From Diphasiastrum complanatum (lineage: Eukaryota; Streptophyta; Lycopodiopsida; Lycopodiales; Lycopodiaceae), in assembly GCA_029204225.1 (NCBI GenBank), contig CM055096.1, positions 69,773,444-69,837,443 of the forward strand: a stretch of 64,000 bases of DNA. The letters run 5' to 3'. Position 1 is the stretch's first letter; each line of letters begins with the position of its first letter. Under the pieces are notes generated by a model. The model was not told the origin of the DNA, did not search any database, and worked only from the letters and a program-made list of their open reading frames with translations. A program made the translations under genes and the position numbers. Shown piece after piece: positions 33,105 through 44,399 of the stretch.

Positions 33105-34486
33105 TCAGGGAGTGCTCTCTTCATTTTCTTCTTGTTTGACATCCAGGTTTTCCAAAAGCTCCGCAGCTGAATCTGCAGCCTGTTTGTGTTCTGCAGATGT
33201 CTCGGCAGCTGATTCCTGAACCTCCTCAAATAATTCCTTGAACTTCTGGGCATCTGCAGAACAAGTATGAAAGTATGTCACCTTCAGTAACTTCTCTTTT
33301 TGTTAAGCAAATTGCTGAAATACTTTAAAGACAGACAAACACCAATGCTTCAGAGTAGCAGGTAATACACAATAGAGAAGAATGCAAATTGCAATCACTC
33401 AATCCCAGGGGTAAATCACTTTGTCAAATGAAGTTCTCAAAACCTGCAGCACTGCAGCCCTCATAGAAAAAATCTCATGAAGCTGGAGAATTTGCCCCTC
33501 AAGTACAATACTAGTGTGGAAAAAGTGCTGAAATTCTTGTCAAGTAGACTCTTTAACACGACCTCGGTGTGTAGGTGTACACTGCAGCGTATTGGTGTAC
33601 CTGACCAGATAAGTTATAACAGCTTCAACAAGAAAAAGTTCTAATTTTTTCAGTGTGCAAAAGACTCACTCTCAACACTCCCAAGACGTATGCAAAAAAG
33701 CTCTTCCTTCAGATCACCATCTGAGAAATCAGTAGCGTGCCACACCCAAGATTTGTCACTGCCAGCATGCTCCTGAAGTGAAGTTGTTGATAGCACTGGC
33801 ATATATTTAGCCGATCCACTTTATCAATCAATCTTAAACATCTAATAAAATATTCAACTCCCAGTAATTTGTAAAAAGACTCGCATTGTCCAAAAGCTTT
33901 GCAAAAAATACCTACCTAGATGATTCGCGCATATCTTTAGGGTCTTGTTCTGTCTCATCAACAATCGGACTCTCTTCGCCTCTTTGTGTTTCAGAAGCTT
34001 CACTTGACCTACGCCCCGTTCTTTCCATTGCTTACCCTCCTTATCAAACCGATACAACTTCGCCTTCCTGACAAGGGTATTCCAACAGCCAATGCAATAC
34101 ATATTATGCACGCAAATATCACCAATGTTTCTCGTCACATAGATATATCAAAATAACCTGTGTCCGCATTATCTTGATAAAGATGGTTTTTGGGTGAAAT
34201 TCGGAGATCTTGTAAAGCATCCCATTCAGAGGAACTAACTGCAAGGCAGAAAGCAGTGTTCAGCAACTTACAGATCAATAAGAACGTCTTCGTTTTCCTC
34301 TCCCGTGCTGATAGCCACCTCCTCAAGCTTCACGATCGGGGCTATTTGCGCTCCCGTGTCTTCCTCATCCCCTTTCCCCGCCTCTTGCTCCTCGTGCTCT
34401 TCTGCCACTCCAGCAGCAACAGCAGAAGAAGAAGAAGAAGTCGCCTCCTGCAGCCTGCTCTCGCTCTTGTCAAGATCGCCAGGCAT
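33105..34486 (-). CDS. RANBP1: Ran-binding protein 1 (RanBP1), four exons, apparently intact
   Basis: RanBP1 binds RanGTP and stimulates RanGAP-driven hydrolysis at the cytoplasmic face of the nuclear pore. Exons on the minus strand: 34486-34272, 34067-33916, 33795-33670, 33253-33105. Junctions are GT-AG, phases agree, and the product is 213 residues, near the usual plant length. Residues ~1-72 are an acidic, Ser/Ala/Glu-rich lead with [18 protein letters not shown]. Exons 2-3 give the Ran-binding (PH-like) domain: [64 protein letters not shown] and [13 protein letters not shown]. The tail is an Ala/Glu-rich helix ending NEESTP. I chose ATG 34486 because residues before it do not belong to the family. 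No stop or shift is seen. The Ran-binding core is well conserved. Confidence 0.94.
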
Positions 34487-36227
34487 TTTCAACCCTACAA
34501 AGTTGCAAGCAAAAAGAAAGAAAGAAAGACAGACAGACAGAGACCGAGAGCAAGTGCCAAGAACGATGGATCGGAAACAAAAGACAGGAAAAAAAAGAAG
34601 CAAAGAAACAAATGAAAAATAAAACAAGTGGGCATATTTAGGGGTAGGTTTATTTTATAGATTTTTTTAATGTTTTGTTTTTCTTTACTCTCTCTATAGT
34701 GCATCTTGCTTTAGAAAAAACTTTGGATCCCGAGTTAACCAATCGAGCCAACCCCATTGGATTACAAAAAGAATCTAAATTTAACGACTTACAAGGGGGA
34801 AAATAATTTTGTTTATTAAGCAATGATCACTAAAGTATGGATGTTGCATACAATTGGGTTGGGCGCGTTAAACTAATCATTTTACTACACCGAATTTCAA
34901 GTTGAAACATAGAAGATATGAACATTGGAAAATAGACAAAGGAAAGTGGAAAAAAAATTAACCTAGAAATAGAAACCTCGAAAATATTTTAAGTAGATTT
35001 CATGACTTTTGAAAACTATCAAAAGTTTGCTAGCGAAGATATATGATCGGAAAAAAATTCACAAAACGTCGTCGAATTTGTTTTTTCAAGGGCACTTTTT
35101 TTATTTGTTAGTGTGCTCGTGAAAAAAATTAGGGACCATGTAAAAATTAAACAATGAGAAAATCAACAATTCTTTCTTTTGATATCAATACCGATCCTAA
35201 CTATCAACTATCTTGACTACGTCGACTATCTACTATCAACCATCTCAACTTTCAACCATTTTGCCTGTCTCGACCTCTTTGTAACTCTCCATATAGATTG
35301 TGATCACCTTGTAAACAAGCAAGTGTAGAGCTGCGGATTAATATAAATAGATAATGCAAACAATTGAGAGAGAGAGAGAGAGAGAAGGGGGGAGGGGGGG
35401 GGGGGGGGAGATGTGCTTGTGTATGCAGACAACTTTTGTCTTAGTTGAATCAAGTTTCTGTTCTATAGCTTGTCTTTTGTGGACCATCTGAAATTGATGT
35501 GTGTGCACATTTCACCTATCAGACATTTGTTGAAGTAAAGAGTAGTATATCAAGTGTTGAATCTATTTATGTTATTTCAATTAGTTCTTGTCAATTCCTA
35601 GATGTATAATGAATGTGAATCAATTGTTGTTCCGTCATTTATGAAAGCATTGATGTCGACAGTAGGACAAGAGGATGTTTGGTTTATAATATTTGATGGT
35701 TGTGTGTTGAGTCTTAGCCCATGTTTTAACATTCAAGAAATTAAATATTTGGGATTTTGACAATATGCAAGTAAATTTTTTGCGAGTTTTGCGAGTTTCA
35801 CTCTACCCATGGGTTTACCGATTATGTAGTACATGGCATGCCATGTAATACTAGTCGCATTCAATCTCTAACAACAAAAAGATACTAACTAGATGCAAAA
35901 GTTTCAATGGATTTCAATGTAAACAAACACGTCACTTGTGGGGACCTCAATTGCTCATTAAGATGAGATAATTGGACCATGTTCAAATGATATTCAACTA
36001 TTGTATGAAGTTGTGATTCTAATGCTTGGGTGCATGTGCAGATATTAGTACTTGTAGCCAAAAGATTTATATATGAGATTATACTTCATGCTGAATTCAC
36101 AAACTTAGAAAACATAATGATGAATCATTTCTAAATGGTATGTTTTTACATCTGACTTTTTTTGAAGTGTATGTGTAGGTATTTGGGGAAGTTCTAGAAG
36201 AACAAGAACAAGAAATTGAAAGTTAAG
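34487..36227. other. RanBP1 upstream region and AT-rich intergenic sequence
   Basis: Next to the RanBP1 start lie AAAGAAAGAAAGACAGACAG-type short repeats (purine-rich on plus, pyrimidine-rich in the 5' UTR sense). Further out the sequence is AT-rich without genes. At 35165-35265 CTATCAAC and close variants recur at irregular spacing. A (GA)n-(G)n tract is at 35366-35410. The 5' LTR of the copia at 36228 is not recognisable here. Confidence 0.45.
35366..35410. repeat. (GA)n followed by a G-run
   Basis: About ten GA units, then GGGGGGAGG and a run of about 15 G. The G-tract could form a quadruplex on the plus strand. Confidence 0.95.
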
Positions 36228-38280
36228 AATGGTACCTTACAAGGTAACATAAGTAAGACCTGAAGACGATGACTCAAAGTGGAAATCAAAGGATGGTAAA
36301 GCTTTTGCGCTTATTATCCTCAATATATCAGATACACAGATTGGACATATAGCTGAACATAAAGCGTTAAAAGACATTTGGGACATCCTGAACTCGCTAT
36401 ATGACGTGAGGGACGTAACTCCTAAGTTACATCTACGAAGAAAATTTTTCACATTCAAGATGTCTACTGGTGATTCTCTTCAGAGTCACATTAACCAGTT
36501 TAAGAATCTCTTGCCATAGATTGCTGTTGTCGCATTAGTCATAGACGATCAAGATGCAATTATGACATTGCTATCAAGCTTGCCCTCTACATATGAGAAC
36601 TGGGTGATGATCATATCGACACACTCATATTTAACTTTTTCATAGTTATCACTATGTTGCTGCAAGAAGACAATAGAAGAAGTCAAGACACTTCGTCTAC
36701 TTCCTCCTCTCAGGCTCTAATCAAAAACAAACTCGAAGTCAAGAACAATCATCGAGTCCACAATCAAAGAAGAAGATGTTTTGCAGGTATTGCAAGCGCA
36801 ATAACCATGAGATCAAGGATTGTCGAACTCTCAAAGTGAAGAACGCAGCCAAGCAACCTGATCAACAAGCAAACACAGTTTCATCATCTCCCCAGGTCGA
36901 AATGGACAAAGGCGCATTCATGGTCAAAGACCAAAACACGTTTTTGGATAATGCATGGTTTTTTGATTCTGGAGCAACTCAACACATAACCAATCAACGT
37001 GATATCTTCAACTCCTACATGCCTTATAGCACGAAGAAATTTGTTCATCTTGGTGACAATAGTACTCACACTATTGAAGGTGAAGGTACTATAAGATTGT
37101 GATTCCAGCCTGATCAATTCAATTTACTATCAAAGGTCTTATATATTCCTAAACTCTCTACAAATCTGTTATCAATAAGTAGAATTACAGATTTAGGTCA
37201 TAGGGTAGAATTCGAATCTGATCAATGCAAAATTATTGATAGGAGTAACAAGATCCTTGCACTTGGCAATAGATAGAGTTACTTATTTAGATTGGCACAC
37301 TGCTATACTGAGTCTAGTCAAGCTTTGAAAACCTTTGTTCTAGTCAATAAAGCATTACTATGACATCATCGTTTAGGACACTTGAATCATGCATCTATTT
37401 TGAACATGCCCAGACAATCCATGGTCCTTGATCTCGACTATCCTTCTGGCAAGGTTGATGTCCCTGTCTGTCATAGCTGCATCTTTGGAAAGCAAGCTAG
37501 GATTCCTTTTAGATCAAACCATATGCATACAGCAAAAGGTCTGTTAGATGTTGTTCATACAGATATATATGGACCTATGCAAACTCCTTCATTGCTAGAT
37601 GCAAAGTATTGCATTACCTTTATTGACGAATTCTCCAAAACAAGAGTTATTTATTTTATTAAACAAAATTCAGAGGCTTTCATCAAATTCAGACAATTCA
37701 AAGAGCATGCTGAGAATCAACTGGCAAACGAATCAAAGCATTGAGCTCAGATAACAGAGGAGAATACATCTCCAATGAATTCAAGGAGTACTGCCTTAAC
37801 AATGGCATTGAGCAACAATACATTACCTCCTATTTGCCTCAGTCAAATGGTCTTGTTGAGAGAAAGAACAGAACCTTAGTCGAATCGGCAAAGTGCATGT
37901 TATCACATGCGACACTTCCAAAGTCCTTCTAGGCTGAAGCTGTTTCAACAGCAACCTATATTCAGAACAAATGTCCTACTAAAGACCTCTCAGACAAAAC
38001 ACCATTCGAAGTTTGGACATGTACCAAAACTTCTTTATCAAACTTACGAGTTTTTGGATGTACTGTTTTTGGACAGATACTTTGTGATCTCAGGAAGAAG
38101 CTTGACTTCCAGAGTATCAAATGTGTTTTCATCAGCTACACTACTTCAGATCAAGCCTACAAGTTGTTCGATCCCATTGAGTCGAAGATATTCACTAGTC
38201 AGGATGTCATCTTCAGTTTCAAGACCTCAAAGGAAAAGACAGTCCCCATGTAGCCAACCTGTTAGATTCTCCTGATGCAT
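36228..38280 (+). mobile_element. Ty1/copia element, family 5: gag-protease-integrase, RT and RNase H deleted
   Basis: Plus strand. Gag: KAFALIILNISDTQIGHI, then LYDVRDVTPKLHLRRKFFTF and LLSSLPSTYENWV. Knuckle CRYCKRNNHEIKDC near 36780-36825. Protease WFFDSGATQHIT with DSGA at 36965-36976, then VLYIPKLSTNLLSISRI. Integrase zinc site HHRLGHLN...CHSCIFGKQ, and the D,D,E core: VVHTDIYGP, SSDNRGEYISNEF and YLPQSNGLVERKNRT; C-terminus LRVFGCTVFGQ. At least six in-frame stops make it inactive. It ends near 38280 and continues straight into LTR-like sequence, so reverse transcriptase and RNase H are deleted. Gag is very close to the minus-strand gag at 39930-40640, its inverted relative. Confidence 0.95.
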
Positions 38281-38299
38281 TGAAATTTCTAGTTGCGCT

Positions 38300-38590
38300 C
38301 ATTAGCATCTGATTTGTTTTTCTAAATCAATACTATCTTTTATTGCGCTCAGTATATGTCTGAATCCATGCATCTCTCTATTGTTTTTGTAACTGATTGA
38401 AATTGTCTGAGAATTCAATACTTCATGTTTGGCTACGTAATCACTTAGTATCTAGCGATGTCAAAGTTAGTTGCTAAAGATTGAACATGATTTCCATCGC
38501 TACTGCTTTGTTCAATTTTTGATAGGCGTAGTCATGCACTTGAAATAGGAAGTTTTCGATGTTATTATGTATCCTATTTCCGACATTGTT
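38300..38590 (+). repeat. Copia LTR fragment, family 5
   Basis: Matches the reverse complement of 40709-41000, sharing TTTGGCTACG-AATCACTTAGTA, AAAGTTAGTTGCTAAA-GATT and GGCATAGTCATGCAC-type blocks. It follows the family 5 integrase, consistent with a 3' LTR after internal deletion. Boundaries are approximate. Confidence 0.7.
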
Positions 38591-38604
38591 CAAGTTTACT
38601 TTAC

Positions 38605-39182
38605 TTGTTCTATCTCATGTTTGAGCATTTTCATGTGGATGTGTGCAAATTGTCAAGATATGGTAAAACTAGCTACATTGGTGTGCATCATTTTGATGTT
38701 GGATTTGTACTAGCATTCTTGGCTGGTTTTGTTGATGGAAATGAAGCTATTGGAGGTTCATTATATCACTCATCCATGGCTAAGTTCTCATGTGTTGAGC
38801 TACTTGGTGCCAATGTTTGGAGATTGTCAATTTTTGGTGAATTCATGGTCAATTTCTTGTGTCAAGTTGATCTTGAAGATGGACTAGTAAAAGTTGCTTG
38901 GTTTATGGAGTCATGTGATGCTGCTTTAGTATCATGGATATAATCACTTACTCATGGATTTCCAAGGCTTGATGGTTTCTTGTGGCAAGATGAAGATGGA
39001 GGCTCATTCATGGAGTGTCATGGTGGATACATGGCAACAAAGGACAAAGAAGGAGGAGACATGCAAGCAGAAGTTGATCACTCACATTTATTGTTTGTTT
39101 ACTATATTTTTCCAGAGGGTACAAAGTTGAAAGCATGGAGGAATCATCTCATTTACACTCTATGTGATTCTTCATGTCATAT
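38605..39182 (+). other. Unrecognised open stretch spliced onto a copia tail
   Basis: An open frame (38605-38943, about 112 codons) reads SLYHSSMAKFSCVELLGANV and DLEDGLVKVAWFMESC, and a second (38980-39182) is Gly/Glu/Asp-rich (DEDGGSFMECHGGYM). I recognise no family. It sits between a family 5 LTR fragment and the last 55 residues of a family 2 copia RNase H. It may be host sequence picked up by the element, a deleted pol region too decayed to read, or non-coding. No start or stop can be justified. Confidence 0.3.
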
Positions 39183-39348
39183 TGAGGTGCAATATCATTT
39201 TGTGAGGGAGCAATAGTCATTGCAAAGGAGGTGGAGCTTCAACATGTGTCCTCAAGGGAATGTGTAGCTGATATCTTCACCAAAGCATTGGAAAAAGACT
39301 TGTTCATGAAGCGCTATCAAAGTCTATGCTAAAATTAGTTGAAGAGGG
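39183..39348 (+). mobile_element. Ty1/copia RNase H C-terminus, family 2
   Basis: Starts HIEVQYHFVREQ and, after an in-frame TAG, continues AKEVELQHVSSRECVADIFT, then KALEKDLFMKRYQSL. It is nearly the same as 20757-20960 on the minus strand and is followed by the same polypurine tract (AGAGGGAG) and LTR. Confidence 0.88.
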
Positions 39349-39905
39349 AGTGTGAAAGATTCAACTAGTTTGATCATATTTGCTACATTTCTATATTTGG
39401 CAAATTGAGGCCAACTTTGTTTTAGACTTAGAGTTTGATTTTTCAAAGTTCATTAGTCTAAATTTCATTTGAATAAACACTTTAAGTGTGAGAAAGTTAG
39501 AAGTCGAGTTTGAGTAGATTCAAATTTGAATGTTGGGTACTTTGAATCTAGACCCAAAAATAGTAGGGTTAGCATTTTGGTCTTCTCTATCTCATTTCAT
39601 GCTTATACATGGTTCTCTTGGGCTCTACTATCCATTGGTGCACTATACTTGTGATTGCATGCAATTTTCTATGTGTAGAATGATCTATATTTGCTATTTT
39701 TGGATCCACACATGTGAGTAGCTTGCTGGTTTTGTATGGACATCAACAATAATTTATCTTTTGATTCATGTTTAATCAAGTTCTATTAGAGATTGCATCT
39801 CATTTTGTGTGTAGATGCTGATTTTCTACATTGGTGAGATTTGTAGAGTAGCTTCTTTTGTAACCCAAGATCATTTTGTGGATTGGATCATCATTGATCT
39901 GAAAT
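39349..39905 (+). repeat. Copia LTR, family 2, copy c (3' LTR)
   Basis: Begins TGTGAAAGATTCAACTAG directly after the polypurine tract. It shares CACACATGTG (one change from CACACGTGTG) near 39709 and TGTATGGACA near 39741 with copies a and b. It has no expanded (GA)n. The right boundary near 39905 is where family 5 gag sequence begins. Confidence 0.75.
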
Positions 39906-39929
39906 CCTTCACAAGCCTTTGTTGACATA

Positions 39930-40640
39930 TAGAGCACGAGATGATGATGTCAAAGAGGTGTCTTGACTTCTGCGATTGTCTTCTTGCAGCAGCATAGTGA
40001 TAACTCTAGTGAGAGTTTTGAGTGTGTCGATATGATTACCACCCAGTTCTCATATGTAGAAGGCAAGATTGAAGGCAATGTCATGATTGTGTCTTGATCG
40101 TCGATGACCGATCCGACAGCTGCCATCTATTGTAAGAGACTTTTAAACTAGTTAACATGATTTTGAAGTTAATCACCATTCGACATCTTCAGTGTGAAGA
40201 ATTTTCTTTTGAGATGTAACTTGGAAGTCATGTCCCTCACATCATATAGTGAGCTCAGGATGTGCCATACTTCTTTCGAAGTTTGAGCTTCAAATATGTG
40301 GCCAATATGAGTGTCTGATATATTGAGAATAATAAGCGTGAAAGCTTTATAATCCTTCGATTTCTACTTTGATTCGGTTGTGTCGTCTTCAAGCTTCACT
40401 TAGCTACTCGTGACAACATTCCACAACTCGTTGGTGATTAGCAAGGTGTTTATCTTAAATTTTCACAAATAGTAATTGGATCCATTCAGCTTGCCTGCGA
40501 TGAGACCAGATTTACTTTGAGAATGCATCTAAAACTTGGTCTGTCGATAAGTTGATGACTTTAAGAATGATACCGTCGTGCGTCGTCACAATTGGAAATC
40601 AATTATTAAATACTGAAATTTGATACTACAAATTGAAGAA
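39930..40640 (-). mobile_element. Ty1/copia gag, family 5, minus copy
   Basis: On the minus strand: KAFTLIILNISDTHIGHIFE, SSLYDVRDMTSKLHLKRKFF and PSTYENWVVISTHSK, closely matching the plus-strand gag at 36228-36650. Stops and small shifts inactivate it. It is truncated near 39930, where the family 2 LTR starts. Its primer site and LTR follow at 40697-41350. Confidence 0.88.
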
Positions 40641-40696
40641 TAAGAGCAAGTGTTCTCTGATAAGAATTTGATACTGTGAACAGTATCTAATGATCC

Positions 40697-40708
40697 GTTT
40701 TGATACCA
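40697..40708 (-). promoter_or_regulatory. tRNA-Met primer-binding site, family 5 minus copy
   Basis: Minus-strand TGGTATCAAAAC directly against the LTR end at 40709; the first eight bases match the plant tRNA-Met site and the rest has drifted. Confidence 0.7.
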
Positions 40709-41350
40709 TGATGGAAGAAGGAATGACGATTCAATAAGTCGAAGTCTATGAATGAACTATCGAGTGCCGAGGAATGAGCCTTCTTTCCTAGTGCATGACT
40801 ATGCCTATCAATAATTGAACAAAGCTATAATGACAGAAGTCATGTTCAATCTTTTAGCAACTAACTTTGAAATCATTAGTACTAAAGTGATTTCGTAGCC
40901 AAACAATTTCAGAGTGTGAGGTGATGTATAGAATATTGCAATGGTGAGATATTCAACTAATCAGACAAAACAATAAGAGATTTATCAGTTACAAATGACT
41001 ACAGAGAAGCTTATATTCTGACATGATACTAAACGTAATAAGAAGATAGATTGATTCAGTAAGTAGCATGTACAAATAAGATAATGAGAGCACAAAGCAA
41101 TAGCAGATGAAAACTGTATACTCTAAACTATCTTTGAGTAACTGAAAAACTCTATCTGATGCACTTCCGCTACTAAGCAGTAAGCGCTAATAGCAATACT
41201 CTAATAGAGCTCTGAAAAACTTTCTAGAGATTATAGAAGTCTTCAATGATCAACTATTTATATAAAGTGCTTCAAGCTTATCCGGTAGGACAACTAATCA
41301 GGTCGTAGATCGTAATTGGCAGTTAGCCATAATGCGCTATCATCCATCCA
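40709..41350 (-). repeat. Copia 5' LTR, family 5
   Basis: Plus-strand start TGATGGAAGAAGG next to the primer site. Matches the LTR fragment at 38300-38590 in inverted orientation. The right boundary is uncertain; CATCCATCCA near 41350 is a possible end. Confidence 0.72.
41254..41264 (-). promoter_or_regulatory. LTR TATA box
   Basis: Minus-strand TATATAAATAG inside the family 5 LTR, in the orientation that would transcribe the adjacent gag. Confidence 0.65.
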
Positions 41351-41468
41351 GTTAGGACTTTTCAGAAATTTACTTGCAAAGTAGTTAGGGAAAGTCTTTA
41401 GTTTCATATCATGTAGAATAGTAATTGTCATCCTTCGACATGTTCGACTCCTTTGACTTTTGTCGGAG

Positions 41469-42830
41469 TCATTCGATATGTTGGAGGTCGGCCTCATCAA
41501 AGATGTATTTTTTAATCTCATGAAAAATAACATCTCTACTCTCAATTGTAATTGAGGTAGAGGGAACATAAATTTTGTATGCCTTCTTGTTGGATGAGTA
41601 TCCAACCAAGATCCCTTTGATTGAATTTGGATCATCTTTTTTCCTTGTTTCCAAGGGTACATGAACAAAGCAACCACATCCAAAAACTCTAAGTTGATCA
41701 ACCTAAGGTTTCTTCTTATTGGTATTGGCATTGAATTTCACATCACAACCACAATCAAGCAACTTTCCAACACTTATCAAGTTCTTTGTAAGACTAGGAA
41801 CAAAAAGAACATTGGAAAGTGATAGAACTTTAGAAGAAGCAAGTTTTAATAGAATATTGCCAATTCCTTCAATAGAACATTCATGATCATTTGCTATATA
41901 AATAGATCTTTTAAGTCGCAATAAAGTCTTCTTCTTTCTCATTAGAGAGATTTGCTTGTTTGAGTTGATTTTTTTCTTTGAAGCAATTAGAGGCATAGTG
42001 CCACAAAAGAAACACTTGACTTTCTTCTTCTTGGTCTTGGAAGTATAAGGATGAGTTGAGTCATCCTCTTCTCCATCTCTGTCTTTGTCCTTTGCTTTGT
42101 CTTTGTTGAAGGCTTGAGAAAACTGGTTCTTGCTCCTCCCTTTATGCTTGAGAGCTTTGTCACTTCCGATATGCTCGAGTTTGTTCATCCTTGAAAGTTT
42201 GTAACTTTGCCTTGCTTCTTAAGAGATGAGAATTCCTTGAAGAGGCTCCAAATTGGGCAACTCCTCCTTTATGGCAAAGGATTCAACAATATTTTCATAG
42301 TATTCTTTTAAGCCATTAAGAATGACTTGTAGTAGCTCATCTTGATTGATTGTGACACCAACACAAGCAAGCTCCCTATGACGACCTTTTACTCTTAGAA
42401 CATAATTTTATGCACTCTCCTCACTTCTTTGAAAGCTTTGAAAAATCTGGTTTCTAAGAGTGAGAATTCTACAAGTGTTCTTAGCTTCATAAATAGACTT
42501 AAGTGCATCCCAAGCTTCTTTAGCAGCAATGCAAGATCCAATTTCTCTTAGAATCTCATTAGAGAAATTCATTTTAATAAAGTGTAGAGCCATCCTAGCT
42601 CTCTTCCTATACTTTGGTATTTCAAGTTGTGCTTGAGGCTCCTCCTCAATACCAAGTACTATGTCCATAACATCCTGGAGTATAAGAACAGACTCCATCC
42701 TAACCTTCCATATTGAATAATTGGAGGTACTTAGTCTTTCACTTGGTTCTAAGAGATATCCTCCTACAGGTGCCATATTGTGAAGACTTCTTGTTATTGG
42801 ACAATTATATGTTGAGCTTGTTCCAAACAA
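41469..42830 (-). mobile_element. Ty1/copia gag to integrase, internally deleted
   Basis: Minus strand. Gag starts at about 42774 (MAPVGGYLLEPSERLSTSNY), then SIWKVRMESVLILQDVMDIV, ALHFIKMNFSNEILREIGSC and KEAWDALKSIYEAKNT, followed in another frame by LLQVILNGLKEYYENIVESF. A basic linker leads to VKCFFCG, the first half of a zinc knuckle, then the protease remnant SIEGIGNILLKL and LSNVLFVPSLTKNLISVGKL; the knuckle end and catalytic DSGA are deleted. After a larger deletion, integrase C-terminus QLRVFGCGCFVHVPLETRKK, GILVGYSSNKKAYKIYVPST follows and stops near 41469. Reverse transcriptase and RNase H are missing. Primer site and LTR are at 43525-44275. Confidence 0.92.
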
Positions 42831-43524
42831 ACTAGATGTTGCTACTCTCTTTCACTATAGGAATTTTCAAGGGTGTTATACCAGATCCTATGTGAAATCT
42901 TGCAACTGTATTTGAGATAGATCTCAAATATTCCACAAAACAAAGATAAACTAGATCTCTCTCAAAATGAATTGAGGAGTATAGACAAATTTTGATTCTA
43001 CTTTTGGCACGTGTTAGATGCTTTAAAAGAAAACACTATTGATTCATAAGAAGGCTCAATGTGTTCAATAACTCCAAACTATGTCTAGATCTCAAGTTTC
43101 TTGTGTTGATTACTCAAAACAATGGATTGTGAATCAAGCTAAATTGGATCAAATAAAAAAAGTGGTCACTTGGATTTTGGAGCTCTTCGTACTCTCTTTA
43201 AGAACTTATAACTCTTGATAGACACATCAAATTGATTCGATATCAATTGCAATGGAAAGTACTCCTTTCCATCAAGCTATAACATCAATATCTTTGGACC
43301 AAAGATGAAGGAATTAAAGAGGTTTGAAAATCTCTGATTTTCACACGTGTGGAATTCCAAAATTTTGTACAATGTTAATTTTGATCTGAAAATCTTGATT
43401 CTATCCTCTTTGATCCAAACACTTTTCAAGAAAAGGTAAAGAAAAGTGATAAACAGCTTTTTTGCTTGAATTGAGCTCACAAATTCTTGCACAATCAGTG
43501 ATAATAGCATGCAAAGCTTAATTT
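42831..43524 (-). other. Leader region of the copia at 41469-42830
   Basis: Non-coding sequence between gag and primer site, with CACACGTGTG at 43342-43351. The length (~700 bp) is long for a copia leader, so it may hold a smaller insertion. Confidence 0.5.
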
Positions 43525-43537
43525 GGCTCTGATACCA
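43525..43537 (-). promoter_or_regulatory. tRNA-Met primer-binding site (canonical)
   Basis: Minus-strand TGGTATCAGAGCC, an exact plant tRNA-Met primer sequence, immediately next to the LTR that begins at 43538. Confidence 0.92.
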
Positions 43538-44275
43538 TGATAAAATTCTAGCAAGTTCACACATGTGGGAAACAATCCTCAAGTGTGGATGATCTTGTTA
43601 AGCTTTGTGTTTAGCACATAATTTGATTCTAGATTGAATGTCAAGATCCAATACAAGAATTTATGGCCAAAGCACAATCTAGCATGCTAATAATCAAAGA
43701 ATGATTGCATTCAATATCAAAAGAGAAGAAGTACAAGAATTTAATGCATTAGCATAATCCTCTACTCGAGTTAGAGAGAGAAAGAGAGAGCAAAATTCAA
43801 GCATACAATAAGATAGATCCAAATCGACATGGAATAGCTTCAAAGCTTGGTTCTTCATCAAAGTTATGGGAGAGCCTACACATATTTATGGAGTTTGGAG
43901 TAGCTCAAGGTAGAACTATCTTTCTCCTACTTTCATCCACATCTAAAAGTGACAACTAGCAAACTAGTGACATTTGTCACTTAACATGCATGCATCTCTA
44001 CCTACTTTTACCAAGTGTCAAATTCTAAACTAGAATTGTCCAAATCACCATGCATGTGTCCAATTCACTTTGTGCATGCCTTGCATGTCACTATAGAACA
44101 CTTACAATCATTGCATGTGATGTGCCACGAGTTTCTACAAGCCCATTATTGACATTTCTATGTCTACATTCTATATGCATGTTCTATATGACCAACTAGA
44201 CTTCAAAAAACCATGTAGCTCGTTTTTCTTCTAGACCATATTTGGCATTTACAATATGAAACATTACATACACTG
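43538..44275 (-). repeat. Copia 5' LTR, family 3
   Basis: Plus-strand start TGATAAAATTC against the primer site, with CACACATGTG at about 43558. The far end is estimated from ACATTACATACA near 44275. A short GAGAGAGAAAGAGAGAG lies near 43772-43790. Confidence 0.7.
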
Positions 44276-44399
44276 AAAAAAAAACTTTGCCAAAGCCTAA
44301 AGTCAAGATAGATGATTTTTCATTTTTCAACAGGTTGGTTGCAAGGAAATAAAAAAATTTCAGTGTCTGATGAAGATTTTGTCCTCTTTTGTCTCCAAA

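Noticed and set aside
34190-34622. Plus-strand open frames across RanBP1 exon 1
   Set aside because: They run antisense to the acidic, Ser-rich first exon of RanBP1; low-complexity composition explains them.
35387-35410. G-run as a telomeric or replication element
   Set aside because: A homopolymer beside a GA tract, without telomere-type units (TTTAGGG).
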